NCBI RefSeq assembly: GCF_000738735.6
Contig: NC_046339.1
Span: forward strand, 21,193,714-21,257,713
Length of the DNA stretch: 64,000 bases
Source: Corvus cornix cornix
Lineage: Eukaryota > Chordata > Aves > Passeriformes > Corvidae
Direction: 5' to 3'
Position 1 is the first letter of the stretch. Each line of letters begins with the position of its first letter. A model generated the notes under the pieces. The model did not search any database, was not told where the DNA came from, and saw nothing but the letters and a program-made list of their open reading frames with translations. The position numbers and the translations under genes were made by a program. Positions 1 to 10,973 of this stretch are shown here, one piece after another.

Positions 1-3000
1 TTCTGATAGTGTGGTAAATTCTTCTCACTGCTCAGCAAGCTTCACAGGGGACTTGGTTACCTCAGACTTTATGGACCTTGTTAATGTTATAAAAACAAGA
101 AAGCACAGAAATTAAGCATTTTATTATGCAAGTTTGAGAGGACAGCAAGGATAAAATACAGTGTTTCATTGTAGGAGCCAGTCTTTATTTTTTTAATATC
201 TGAAAACATGAAAGAGTAATCTCTTATCAGTTGCATGTTCCATTAGGAAACCACTTTGTCTTTTTCATTTTGAGCAGCTATAGTTATGAAAGCACTCTGT
301 GCCTAATTGGTTTAATAGCAAATTCTCATACTTAGGATATAGGAACTATATATATTGTATCAACAAATAATATTTGTTAGCTGCTGCGCTGGAAGGAAGA
401 GGGAACACAGCACATTAGGCCTCCTTTGTTTTTGCAAACTCGTTTTGATTTCCCACATTAACATTTCCAAATTTCTTTATAAAGGAAAGGATGCTCTGTT
501 TCACTTGGAAACTGAAAGAGTCTCAATTAGACTGTAATTAGTTTTATATTCACATAATACTGGGAAGAAACTAACAGAGTCCTCTTTTGGGGAAGAAAAA
601 AAAGGAATACTTTGTGAGCTAGCAGTCATTGAAAGGACTCAAAGCCAGAATATCTGGCCCTGATTTTAGTCTCAAACCTGAATCTGTGTTAAAGTCTGTT
701 GAAGGTGCAAACATCAGTCACATCACTATGGATGCAAGTTTATTATATTGTAAGCTTTTTTTGGTTTATCTTTTCCTTTAAATCTGACGGGAAAAATAGG
801 GGAGACTGGAAAAAGGAAAAGAATGGTGTGGATAGATCAGAACAGAACAGCCACAAATAATCCAATATTTCATAATTTAATTTCACACTCACTAGGCTGC
901 AGAGTCCCCACTAGACTGTGGGGAAAATAATCTAAGAAGGGTATTGGCTTAACAATGGTAACGTCAGGGCTTAAAGAGAGGTCTGGCAGCTTTCTAAAAG
1001 TAAATGTGTGTCCTTCTTTCTCCCTCTATTTCTCTACTCAATATAGATTAAAGTGACCTCTGGAGATAAACTCTACTGAACCCCCCCAAGTAGTTCTGCA
1101 GTGTAGTTTTTATTTGTACAGTATGTGAAAGAAGAGTTCAGATTAAATTCCTGGCCTTTCAGAAAAGTTTTCTCTTCCTTAAAAGAAGGAAACAAAAAGA
1201 AAAAAGGGTATTTTATTTTAAAGCCAAAGCCTCTTTCATGGTCCCATGATCTCACGAGTTCTTTGGCTGGCCTGTGACCTTTCAACCTTGCACTACATGT
1301 TTCTTTTCTAAATTAGCTAGTGTTGAGACATCAATGGAGGAATATCAATGTTATTATAAAAGGCATCATTCTCTCCCAAAAATGTCAGTGTGAGTGAGTC
1401 ATTGCACCTAACTGCTTAGCTTTTGTAAGGCAGCAAGGAAGATTTGAAAGTGTGCTCCAGGGTCCCCCAGTCCACTAACTTCTATTTAAAATGCTTTAAA
1501 AAGCGATGTCCCTGGCATCTGCTACAATAGAGGCAAGGGAACTAAGCTTTGCTCCTTCAGCCACAGAAGAAAAGTCCTTCCTAACACAAAACTATGTCTG
1601 TGGTGTGAAAATACATAGCTATTACAAACAATTTATTTTGAAGGCTATACTCAAAAGTAGCACTGTAAAAACAAACCAACCAACAAACTGAAAACTTGGT
1701 GGGAAAGAACTGAGTGTCCTGGTGAGTTTCTAACACCCCATGTCTCTGCATCTCCTTGTATTCATGCTCTCTGGCTTCTAGCAGGTTGAGGAAATGAAAT
1801 CAGATTAAGAGCTCTATTTTTAATCTTAAGAAGATGGGTTTGTGTTGTCTGGCATCTTGAAAAATCCAACTCTGGATGTTTATGTGGTGCTGATCAAAGA
1901 AACAGTGATATTACACGAGGATGTGTAATTATAAGGGTACTTAATCTTCAGCCAGGATGAACTGCTGTACCTACACTGGCATCACACTGTCTTCTGAAGG
2001 CTTGGTCCTGGAGCACCTTTAAAATGCTGTAGCCATAGACACAAAGACATTCACTGTCTTTGTGTTACAAAATGCATAGATCTCAAAATGAAAAACACAC
2101 TGGCCCAAATTCATTCCAGCTGTAACTCTGCTCATGTACAGTTACATCGGAAGTGAAGCTGGCACACATTAAACATGTGTGTCACCTGGTAATTATCTCA
2201 CTAACAGTGCAGAGAAAAAGGCATGGGAAGGACACATTTCCAAACTCCAGGTCAGATTTTCTCCCCTGTGTGTGGAAAGCTGCCCAACATTTGCTGTGAG
2301 CTGTCCTCCCAGCTACCTGGTGATAACCCAGGTTTACCTGCTCCACAGGCTGACACCCGCTCGGCGCTGGGTGTTTCCTGTAGCACAGACATAGCCTGGA
2401 GTGGGAGAGCCTCTGCTCCCAGCTGGAGGTGTTGGGTGCTTTTAATACAGTGCTGTCAGTGTTTCCTCACAGTCAGTTTCCCTAGAAAAACAGGTTATGT
2501 TGTACCTAACTGAATGTGAGGGGAAAAAAATAAACACTTGAGCAGAATGCAAGATAATTGTATTAATTCATCTAAGTGCTTTAGTCTGTAGTGTTTAATG
2601 TAGCAACAGCTGAGGATAAAGTGCCAGCTGAGAAGTTCCATTAGGGATGCCAGATGCCCGTATGGTGAGTCCACACATCTTTCTTCATGGCCGTAAGTTT
2701 TTCTTCTCAAAGAAGTCTGGGATGCTTATCCCACACCAATTTACCTTGGACTAGTGCTCAGGAACGCGCTGTTGAGCTGGCATTCCTAGGAACAGAGTGT
2801 GTTCCTGCTCGTGTTTTTCTTAGGTCAGTGCCACGTACAGATAACAATGAGAATGAGGGGAGATTTTTACCTGAAAAATCTCTTTCAAAAGCAGTTAGGT
2901 TCAGGACATAATCTCTTGAATTATAAGAGGAAGTCATCTGATTGCAACTTTTGCAGGAAGTGGGAGGAATCTTCTGTACATCATCATAGGAGCATGCTGA

Positions 3001-5356
3001 AAGGACACGTTTCTCATCTAATTTTGGGAGAAATTTTGAGCCATTTCATACCATCCAGGCAAGCTCTGCTTATCCAGCATAAACCAAATTCAAGTCCCAT
3101 GTCCATCTTCTTTGTTCATTACTGCAAATGTTTTGGAGAGTGGGAAAAGCTTTACTGAAAGTGTCCAGAAAGGATGAAATGTACTTCCTGGGGCAGACCA
3201 AATTAGCAGCAGTTTCTCTAACAAGTTTATGGCATTTATTTATTTTTTGGCCTTTTAGACTTCTTTCTGCTGAGAAATCTCTGACTCATATATAATACAA
3301 GTACAGTCTAGCAGGCTGGAGTCATTGGTAAGAGGTCATTAAGCAATACATTCCTTTAAGTTGCTGCTGTAAAATTGGGTGGTTCAATTCAAAACACAGC
3401 ACAGAGTGGCAATTACCTGCATTAGCCAGATTCTCTGTCTGATATTACTTAGTTGTTCCTAATATTCTTAGTACTAGCCAAACTGGGGAAATACAGCATT
3501 CCATTTAAAGGGAATTGGTCTGTTCCACCAAAGGCTCAAACAGGAGCTTGGCCCAGCCTTGGCGTACACTGCTGCACTTGTCCTCTGTGCAGCCCCTCTT
3601 CCTGTATTACTCGGCAGCCAGAATTGTGATTGTCCTTGCCCTGGGGCCTCAGTCTGGTTCCCTCAAGACCTGGGAAGGGTCCCCAACTCTGTACATCTTC
3701 TGAACACTATCCTTGGTTAATTAATCTGGGCACACAAATCCCAGAAGGTCTTAGTATTTTGGGAAGGCAAATGGTGTCTTACAAAGTCAGCTGAGATCAA
3801 GCTGGATTTGTCGGTTGTACATAGATGCCCCAGCAATTCAAGGGGATTGATCTGATATTTTTGGTGTTCAAAACAACCAGACACATGCTGTTTGCGCATG
3901 TCAGAAAGGCTTCTTGGGGGAATGTGAGCAGAGGGGAGGAGAAGATGCCAGATTTCCAATGAAGGGAGAACGGTGAAGAAGTAAGTAGCTGCAGATAGCA
4001 AGGTGTAATCTAGTAAATCCTCTGAATAACTTAATTAGATTTGATTCAGCAAAACACATGTCCAGCTTCTGCTGAACACCAGCCAGTGTTGGGGGGCAGG
4101 GACCAGCAGGGGCTTTCATGAATCCCGCAGGAAACAGCTATTTCAGAGATTAAAGGAATTGGGCAGAAGAGGTACTAAAATACTCTTGCTTTGATGAAGA
4201 TTTTTAATCTAAAGGTGCCAGATTTGCTGATGCTGCCAGAGAATCAAAAGTATCATAAAACTGGCTAAGGGGAAAGGGGCAAAGGGTTTCATTACATGAG
4301 GTTGGTAAGAGCGAGGAAGCTTTAGCTCAGTTAGGCTTTGCCCATCTCTCTTCCTTCCCTACTCCCCATTCTGAGTGAACTTTGCACTTGATGCATAGGG
4401 AAAAAAGTAGAAACACCACTGAATTCAAATGAGAATGCACTATTCTTTTATGTGGCATCAAGGATACACTGCAATTTAATATGGCTATCTGGGTTTTTTC
4501 CTGTTTCGGTTTTGCTGTCAAACTCCAGGTTGCTGTAAATGTAACTCAGCATAGGTCCATTTTGGAACCAGCTGGAAGTCTGGTGGGTGTAATTGCATTG
4601 CTGCCTGTACAGTTCTTGACTTGTATCAAGGTGAAAAAGAGAGGCATGTCCACTGCATTGCAAAAGTTTTGGAAAGTGCTAGAGAAACAAAGACATCTCT
4701 GTGAAAATGGAGGTTGTAGAAAGCTTCTTTGTTCACTTCTTGTTTTTAAAGGGTAGCTTTCCCCACTTGTGCCAGATGATTTGGCTCTTCATCATTCTTG
4801 CTTCATAATGCTTGGATCAGCTTTTCAGTGGACAGTGCTTTTTGTCAGGACTGTCAAGAGGTGATCTCCAGAGCAGGATGGATTTTCTGTCTTCCTCTGG
4901 CTATCTTGCTGGCTGGCTGTGTGCTTTTTGCCTCCTCTGCATTTTGTCTACTCATCTTTGTGTTTTACCCTGCCTTTTCTTATCTTTACCAGTTCTGGCT
5001 CTTTCTGCCTCTTTCTGGACAATCTTTTGTTTACTTTTTGCCAAGTTCCATTCTTTTAGCTGAGGATGTTCAGAAACTGGATCTGGTCCTCAGATATATA
5101 CACAATCCAATTTATAATGGATGCCAAAAATACATTTTCATCATGACACTTTGAAGATGTTTATTTCAATTTGCTTAAAATGTACCTAGGTCAAATCCTG
5201 CATGTGCATACAAACTTAACAGCAAAATGAGATGTGCCTCACCATTTAAGATTTGTTTGCTCAGGATAGGATCCTGTACAGACTTGCAGGTATCTTCTCC
5301 GTTGAAGAGCTCGTATCAGCTTGGGTTTATTTTAAATTTGTCTACTTACAAGCGTC
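1..5356. other. Upstream flank with no recognisable gene
   Basis: The sequence is AT-rich and non-coding in character, and the open frames are short and overlap in several frames. I recognise no repeat family, RNA gene or conserved protein segment here. T-rich stretches near 4.8-5.15 kb give a hydrophobic but chance-looking frame. Confidence 0.55.
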
Positions 5357-5504
5357 TCATTATGATAGCATGTGAGCATCTCAAAGGCAGGTGGTTAGAT
5401 AAGAAACACTCTTGCCACTGTTTAGGAGATAAATGACCTGCTGATGGTCACTTAATCCTGGAGGTTTGCAGCAGAACTTGTAGTTCAGCTGTAGCTCCTG
5501 AGAA
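5357..5504 (-). mobile_element. Ancient MIR/CORE-type SINE remnant
   Basis: It resembles the reverse complement of amniote CORE-SINEs. The tail motif 'gatagcatgtgagcatctcaaag' type comes first, then an 'agataaatgacctgctgatggtcac' segment matching the SINE core ('agtgacttgcccaaggtcac'), then 'gcagaacttgtagttcag'. It is heavily diverged. The family assignment is from memory. Confidence 0.45.
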
Positions 5505-5682
5505 GAGCCTGGGAGCTGGCAGTGTGATCTGTGCTGGGGCTGGCAGCCTGGTGTCTCACCAGGGAACAGCAGAGTGCATATGAATAAGCAGAGTGCGTGC
5601 TGTGGTCTCCCAGGATTTTATCGGGAATGACATGACTTTAGTCCCTGCCGCAGGCACTGTCACCCATCTGGGGGAAGTGAGA

Positions 5683-5853
5683 TGTATATGAAGAAGGGAA
5701 ATACTTTGGCCTGTGAAATGATCTATAGCTCAGGGGATGGTTCCAAGGCCAGAACTCAAGGGTTTCATTCCCAGTTCTTTCTCTGCCAGCAGTTGGTGTC
5801 TCAGTGCACTTCAGTAGCTGTATGAGTGCAGAGAGCTCTTCGCTCACAGAGAG
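5683..5853 (-). other. Candidate second exon of a minus-strand gene (weak)
   Basis: Minus-strand reading from 5853 is open and begins LSVSEELSALIQLLKC, followed by an N-glycosylation sequon (NET). It sits downstream of the candidate exon at 6112-6342 and would join it in phase 0 (ADTQ then LSVSEE). The acceptor (TTTGGGAAAG) is weak and the 3' end is not defined; the limit given is arbitrary. I recognise no family. Confidence 0.15.
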
Positions 5854-6111
5854 CTTTCCCAAAGTCACTACAGGCAGAGCACTCAATATACAACAGCAAC
5901 AAGTATCCAATCCCAGGCTTTGAGAAGGAAAAAAGGAAGTTAGGTACTGCTTTTGTCCCTCATGTCACCCATCCCAAGTAATTCTGTAGCAGCCAGACCA
6001 GGTAAAAGGTTTATGACTCTGCCTTTCTTCTCTATCAAGTGCTTTGTCTCTTTGGAGTTTGCATTCCTGGAGTTCATTCCCCTCAACAGACCCAAGTGAG
6101 ACTGTTGTTAC

Positions 6112-6342
6112 CTGTGTGTCTGCAAGTATTTGATTTTCACTCGTTGATTTTCCTCCAGTCACAGCAATATATGTACAGATTCCTCTGCTGCTTGTTTTTT
6201 CTGTCGTTATTGTAGTCAGGTTAGTTAGATGAAATGTCTGACACAGGTCTTCAAGTGATATGTTCAAAGCCTGGGGAGAGGAAAGGGCTATGGCTATAAA
6301 ATTAAAATAAATCCCCAGGAGTACAGGCTGAAATAACCTCAT
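6112..6342 (-). other. Candidate first coding exon of an unrecognised secreted or membrane protein
   Basis: A minus-strand ATG at 6342 (context GTGGCATGA) starts 77 codons. They open with a signal-peptide-like stretch (MRLFQPVLLGIYFNFIAIAL, then SSPQ). The predicted mature part has two N-glycosylation sequons (NIS and NLT) and two cysteines (EDLCQ and RGICTY). The frame ends ILADTQ at a good donor, CAG|GTAACA, in phase 0. Alternatively the run CCTTTCCTCTCCCCAG could be an internal acceptor, making it a middle exon that starts ALNISLEDLC. It lies about 2 kb upstream of GPC1 and points away from it. I do not recognise the protein, and a chance frame remains possible. Confidence 0.3.
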
Positions 6343-6468
6343 GCCACATAACCTACTTGGTAACCTCTTAAGTGTGCAGTATTTTTGCATTTACAAAAGA
6401 CTTCTCATTTAAAAACAGGGTAGGTCAGACTCCATCCATGGCAGATTCCTCCCCCGCCCCCCTCCCTT

Positions 6469-6481
6469 CCCCCCCCCCCCC
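6469..6481. repeat. Homopolymer C tract (13 C)
   Basis: An uninterrupted run of 13 C lies inside a longer C-rich stretch from about 6450. It is prone to length error in sequencing. Confidence 0.9.
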
Positions 6482-6659
6482 GCCCAATATTTCCAGGAAC
6501 AGTATTTCCACACTCCAGAAAGCTCCCAAAGCAAGCTCCAAGATGAAGTGTACCAAGATTTGGGACTCTGTGAGCCTTGGGTTTCTAAACTGTGCATCAC
6601 TGAGAGATGATGCAAGAGGCCAAAAGGCGCAATGTCATCAGGGAAAGAATTAAGATTTG

Positions 6660-7609
6660 GACCGTATGGGGTGTATCTGACTCATAGCTATTAACTTTTG
6701 GTGGTAATGATGTGTCACCTTAGTCATGATCTTCATTACAAAATTCTCCCTGTCTTTGCAGGGATTTTCCCTGTCCTCTTAATCTGCTTTGCCGTATCTC
6801 ATAGATGAATCTAATTAGGAAGATTTAATAGGAAATCATTAGGTGATTTCATAGGAAAGAAGCAACTTTTCCCTACTGCCATCCTTCCTCTCCCCGTGGC
6901 TCCTACTTTGCAGTCACTTCTCCCTTACTCATTTCTCAGGAGAACAAGCAGTTCTGAAGCAATGAGATGAACGACACCAGTTTCCCATGTATTCCTGCAT
7001 ATCTGGGTGACTGACTAGTCCAAAAGCTACAGTTTCTGATAAATTTTGCTAGGTTTTTAGGAGGCACAGTGATGGTGTTTATGTGTGGGGTTTCTGCTAT
7101 CTTGTAAGGTTTAAGTGCACACAAGTGCTCCAGCTGAGGCATGGGCAGATTCCCTCCCCTTTTTTCACAGAGAACAACTGCTCTCCAAAGGCTCAGGAGT
7201 GATCACGGGGTCTTCTGTCTGTCGTGAAGCAAGTTAGATGCTGGCCAAGAGCCTGCAAGCTCGTTTGGGGGAAGCACACGGGCATTGCCTTGACACACAG
7301 GTGATCACAGATGCCTCATTTCTGTGGGAAGCAGCTTAAGACGCGGCTGGCAGAGCTGCAGAGCACCAGTTTCAGGAGCTGGCAGGCTGTTGTAGGATAT
7401 AAACTCCAAAGCTGACAATCTGTCGTAGAAAATTGCCTCTCTTCCCACATCTGCTCTTAAAAGGGCACTTTCAGCCTCCCCGGGACCTTGCTGGCACTCT
7501 CCGGCTGTCAGCTGAACTGCTTTCTCCTCGCCGGTCTAAGTGTGGAATGATTTAAGTCTTCTACACGGCTGTTTTCCCACCACGCTGGCGGAACTCGGGC
7601 TCCTCAGGT
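6660..7609. other. GPC1 upstream flank, no gene seen
   Basis: This is unique-looking sequence between the candidate minus-strand exon and the CpG island, with rising GC from about 7.45 kb. No coding segment or repeat was recognised. Distal promoter elements are likely but cannot be named. Confidence 0.5.
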
Positions 7610-7815
7610 TAAGCACCCGGGCCGCGCCGCAGACAAAGAAGGGTTCGATGCGCGTTGTCACCGCATCCTTCCCAAAGGACGGCGTGCGGCCCCCCGAGTG
7701 CTGTCCGCGCTGTGGGGCTGTCTGCGCCCTGCCCGGCCGCGGGCTGCCGGTCGGGGATGCTCCCGGCCGCGCTCCAGCGGCTCCGGGCGCTGCGCAGCGC
7801 CCGCGGCGGGGGCGC

Positions 7816-7830
7816 GGGGCGGGGCGGGGG
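7816..7830 (+). promoter_or_regulatory. Overlapping Sp1/KLF GC boxes
   Basis: The sequence GGGGCGGGGCGGGGG contains two overlapping GGGGCGGGG boxes. They lie in the densest part of the CpG island, about 560 bases before the GPC1 start codon. The motif is seen directly; Sp1/KLF binding is inferred. Confidence 0.6.
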
Positions 7831-7846
7831 CTGCGCCCCGCGCGGG

Positions 7847-7851
7847 ATTGG
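7847..7851 (-). promoter_or_regulatory. Inverted CCAAT box (ATTGG), candidate NF-Y site
   Basis: ATTGG in the context GGGATTGGCGCGG lies 16 bases after the GC-box cluster, a common arrangement in TATA-less promoters. A CCACGTCC E-box/CRE-like half-site follows at 7868-7875, but its spacing does not fit an ER-stress element. Binding is inferred. Confidence 0.45.
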
Positions 7852-7950
7852 CGCGGGCCGCGTGATGCCACGTCCGGCGGGGGAAGCCCTGCCCGCCCGG
7901 AGCCGCCCCGCCGCCGCTCGGCGCGCAGGTGGAGCGGTGCCGGCACCGCC

Positions 7951-7977
7951 CAGCCCAGCCCAGCCCGGCCCGGCCCC
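7951..7977. repeat. Short CAGCC/CGGCC pentamer array
   Basis: Three copies of CAGCC are followed by CGGCC-type units in the promoter/leader region. It is a short GC-rich tandem tract and may vary in length between individuals. Confidence 0.5.
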
Positions 7978-8085
7978 GCCGCGGGAGCAGCCCCGCAGCC
8001 CGCCCCGCGCCCCGCCCCGCTCCGCCGCGCTCCGCCCGGCCCGGCGGCGCCGCAGCCGGCAGCATCGCGGCGGGACTGCCCGGGG

Positions 8086-8100
8086 ATGCAGCCGCGCTAA
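8086..8100 (+). other. Possible short upstream ORF in the GPC1 5' leader
   Basis: ATG CAG CCG CGC TAA encodes a four-residue peptide about 290 bases before the GPC1 start. The context GGGGATGC has G at -3, so it could be recognised by scanning ribosomes. It matters only if transcription starts upstream of 8086, which the sequence cannot settle. Confidence 0.35.
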
Positions 8101-8387
8101 GAACAAAAGCCCTCTGCGCGCTCACGCTCCGGGGCTTTGAAGCGGCGCGGCCGAACTTGGATCTCTGCCCCCTCGCCCGAGCCACGGCGGCGTCCGGGGC
8201 TGAACTCGCCGGCGTCTTCCCCGCACGCCGCGGGCAGTCGGGGCTCTCCCGCCCGCCGCCCTCGCCCGCCCGTCCCGCCGGGGCTGCCCGCGGAGGGGGC
8301 CGCACCCCGCGCCCCCCCGGCCGCCTCCGCGCCGCGGGACCTTGGCTTTGCCCTTCGCGCGGCAGGTGGCGGGGCCAGCGGAGAAGG

Positions 8388-8544
8388 ATGCGTGTCTTCC
8401 CGTGGGGATTTTGGCTGCTGTGTGTCGCCTCCGCCCCGGCTCGCGGTGACAGCGGCAGCAAGGCGAGGAGCTGCGCCGAGGTCCGGCAGCTGTATGGAGC
8501 CAAGGGCTTCAGCCTCAGCGGCGTGCCCCAGGCCGAGATCTCCG
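8388..8544 (+). CDS. GPC1: Glypican-1, coding part of exon 1 (partial, N-terminus)
   Basis: Glypican-1 is a GPI-anchored heparan sulfate proteoglycan core protein of the cell surface that acts as a co-receptor for growth factors such as FGFs. The 157 bases encode 52 residues plus one base. Residues 1-20 form a signal peptide (MRVFPWGFWLLCVASAPARG). The mature start DSGSKARSC follows, with Cys29 matching the first conserved glypican cysteine, and then AEVRQLYGAKGFSLSGVPQAEIS. The VPQAEIS ending and the RGD/SKxRSC junction fit GPC1 better than GPC6 or GPC4, whose exon 1 ends differently. The ATG at 8388 has A at -3 and is the first in-frame ATG: the frame is open upstream to about 7929 but has no other ATG. 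The exon ends in phase 1 (G|GTGAGT), the split glycine expected before the EHLRICPQ exon. Exon 2 is not visible in the window. The paralogue choice rests on remembered family sequences. Confidence 0.93.
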
Positions 8545-8550
8545 GTGAGT
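8545..8550 (+). other. GPC1: Splice donor of GPC1 exon 1
   Basis: The exon ends ATC TCC G and is followed directly by GTGAGT, a near-consensus U1 donor. Reading on gives no glypican-like residues, so the junction is fixed by both the splice motif and the family alignment. Confidence 0.92.
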
Positions 8551-8720
8551 CCTGCGGGGGGCCGAGGGCGCGGTGCCCCGGCCGGGGCAGCCCCGGGGCC
8601 GCTGCTATCCCGGGGATGCCTGGGCACGGCTCCGGGAGCCGCGGGGCGGGGGAGCGCTCGCTGCCCCACGCTGGAGTTTGTCTCGGGTCGTGGGTGGCGA
8701 AAAGTCGGATCTGAGAGGTT

Positions 8721-10751
8721 TCCCCGAGGGCCGGGCTCCCCTCGCCCCTCTCGACACCGGTGGTAGCATTGCCCGGGCTGGAAGGGGTCTCTCCCCAGCA
8801 GTGGCGATGCGAACGGAGCTGTGTGAGTGGGGGTGGTCGCACCAAGTGTTCAGTGGTGGTTCTTTCTTTTTTCTCATTGTCTCGTTGCTTCTGTTTCGAG
8901 TACAGCTGAAGCGGGTTTCAGGGTTTTGGTTCAGAAATCAAAAATAATCAGACTGTAATGGGTTTTGGTGTCGGAACTGGAAAATGCCACAAGGTTATGA
9001 GAGAAGAATTGATTTATTTAAATCTTTTTCTGGATGGGAAACAAATGTGTAAATGGTATTTGCCACTTACTAAAAATGAAGCAGGAGTAAAATGACCGTG
9101 TCAAACGTGAAGTGCAGAGGAAACCTGTGCAACCTACATTAGAGTGTGTCCTCTTGCCTTCATTCTGGCTTTGGATAAATATTGGTTGATTTCCTCCTCT
9201 TTGTAGAAACAACTGAAATAACAAAGAATATTCAAGGTCTAGTTCGTGTTGGGTTTGGGTTTGGTTTTGGTTTTTTTCTCTGAAGGTCTGGGGAAAATAT
9301 GCTGGTGTATGGTAGGGTTTTTTTAAATTCTCGTCTAAGTTTTGATACACTAACTTGTGACCCGTATCTGAGAGCCTTCTCCTCACTTGTGGGAGCTTCC
9401 TCCTTCAGACAAAGCATAAAACATGCAGGCGTACGTGCCAGAGCCAACCTACAGGGACACCCCAGTAAAACTGCAGTTTGTAGCGCACATCTGAGCTACA
9501 GAATGCCTTATGTTGAATATTTCATCAGGTATTTTTTCAGAGAAACCAATTTATTGTCTGACCTATGAATGGAGAAGGCTGAACCATGTACATCCCTCAT
9601 AAATGTGAACAAATTAATACTTTCTTTGTCAAGTTACAACTGAGAGTAAATTTCCAAAGTAAAATGAGCAGTCCTCAAAGTTAAACAGTGGGGAGTTTCA
9701 GAATCATTTGAACATCATTATTAATAGAACAGTAATTCAGTTGAGCAAGAAAGTGGCTTTTTATAAATTTGCATCTAATTATTGCAGATGTGAATATATT
9801 AGCAGCCGTGTTTCAAGTGGAAAGTTCTTGGAAGGCTAAATGTTTACAAACACTCGTGAAGGTGGCTCCAGCATTGTACACAGGGATAGTACTACAGGGC
9901 AGTCGCGAGGCTCGCAGCAGCTGTGGCTGCAAGTATCGCATATCGCAGGTTAGCAGCAAGTAAAACGTCTTGTACCTGCAAATTGTTGAGGTTCCAAAAG
10001 TGTCAGGACACAGATTTCCAGGATCCAGGAGTTCTGTTTCCTGCTGTTTGTTGGTACGAGCACATACGCTGGCAGTCTCAAGCCACAGTAGTTATAATTG
10101 TAGTATCAAACCGGGCATCTCTGGCTGTTACTGTAGACAGGGAATGATATGAATAGACAGATAAATGATATGAAAACTTGAGGAATCCACATGGAAAGTA
10201 ATATGAGGAAGTGCTTGGAGGAAGAGTGTTCCACATATAAACCTGCTGCTGATACCATTAGCCTGGTGTTTAAAACAGCTAACAGACTTGATGATTTTCA
10301 TTAGTTATTACCGTGCGTATCTCCTGACTAATACATGTTCTGGAACGTGTTTTTGTGTTGCTGTAGTACTTGCCTTGAGTACTTGCTCAACATCAGTGAG
10401 CGTAGATAGAACCTTAGAAATGTCCTGTACGGCATTGTATCCTCTGTGCTTTTTAGCAGCTGTGCAGGTTTTTGCAAAGGTTGGTGCCAGTTCTGCTGTC
10501 TCCAAGAAGAGTCTCCAGACCCTCCTTGCAGTATCCCCACAAGTACCAAGTACGGGATCATGCAGTTTATAATTCCACATTTGGTCCAAGTGTTTGTTGC
10601 TTCAGGCTGGTTTCAGTGGCACCAGTTCAGCTTGCTGACCATGGGGGTTGTCATCTGCATGGAGCCTTGTCAGGTTACACCCACTGACACCTGTGAATGC
10701 ATCCACGGGCACACAGCTGAGGAGGGGTAGGTGTCTTCTTCTGTGTCTCAA
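8721..10751. other. Start of GPC1 intron 1, no element seen
   Basis: GC content falls back to background after the island. T-rich tracts occur near 9.25 kb. No gene or repeat family was recognised. Confidence 0.5.
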
Positions 10752-10973
10752 GTGAAAGGAGAGGAAATGGTCTTAGGTTGTGCCAGGGCAAGTTCAGATC
10801 AGATATTAGAAAAAAATTTTCACTGAAGGAGTAGCCATGCATTAGGATGAGTTGTCCGGGGAGGTGGTGGAGTCACTCGGGGATGTGGATAAGGGGTTGG
10901 TTATGGTGGTGCTGGGTTGACAGTTGGACTAGATGATACTGAAGGTTTCTTCCAACTTTGGTGATTTTGTGAC
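10752..10973 (+). mobile_element. CR1 LINE 3'-end fragment
   Basis: The order of motifs matches the CR1 3' end: 'gaggaaatggtcttaggttgtgcc', 'agatattagaaaaaa', 'ggaggtggtggagtcac', 'gctgggttgacagttggact', 'agatgat' and a 'tccaac' tail. There is no poly(A), as usual for CR1. It is diverged and 5'-truncated. Confidence 0.85.

Larger units (their letters stand above)
7610..8720 (+). promoter_or_regulatory. GPC1: CpG island, GPC1 promoter and 5' untranslated region
   Basis: About 1.1 kb of very GC-rich, CpG-dense sequence stands out sharply from the AT-richer flanks. It covers the presumed transcription start, the 5' UTR, coding exon 1 and the first part of intron 1. There is no TATA box near the likely start, which fits a dispersed CpG-island promoter. 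The transcription start cannot be fixed from sequence alone and probably lies between the GC boxes near 7.82 kb and about 8.1 kb. The low stop-codon density makes long spurious frames on both strands here. Confidence 0.85.

Noticed and set aside
4798..5154. 118-codon hydrophobic plus-strand frame
   Set aside because: Hydrophobicity follows from T-rich sequence, and there is no start context or splice support.
7929..8387. In-frame upstream extension of GPC1
   Set aside because: It starts at GTG, not ATG. There is no in-frame ATG before 8388, and it would bury the signal peptide.
7658..8845. 395-codon minus-strand frame and other long frames on both strands of the CpG island
   Set aside because: Stop codons are rare in GC-rich sequence. 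The frames are Pro/Arg/Ala/Gly-rich, several lack an ATG start, and they overlap the true GPC1 exon.
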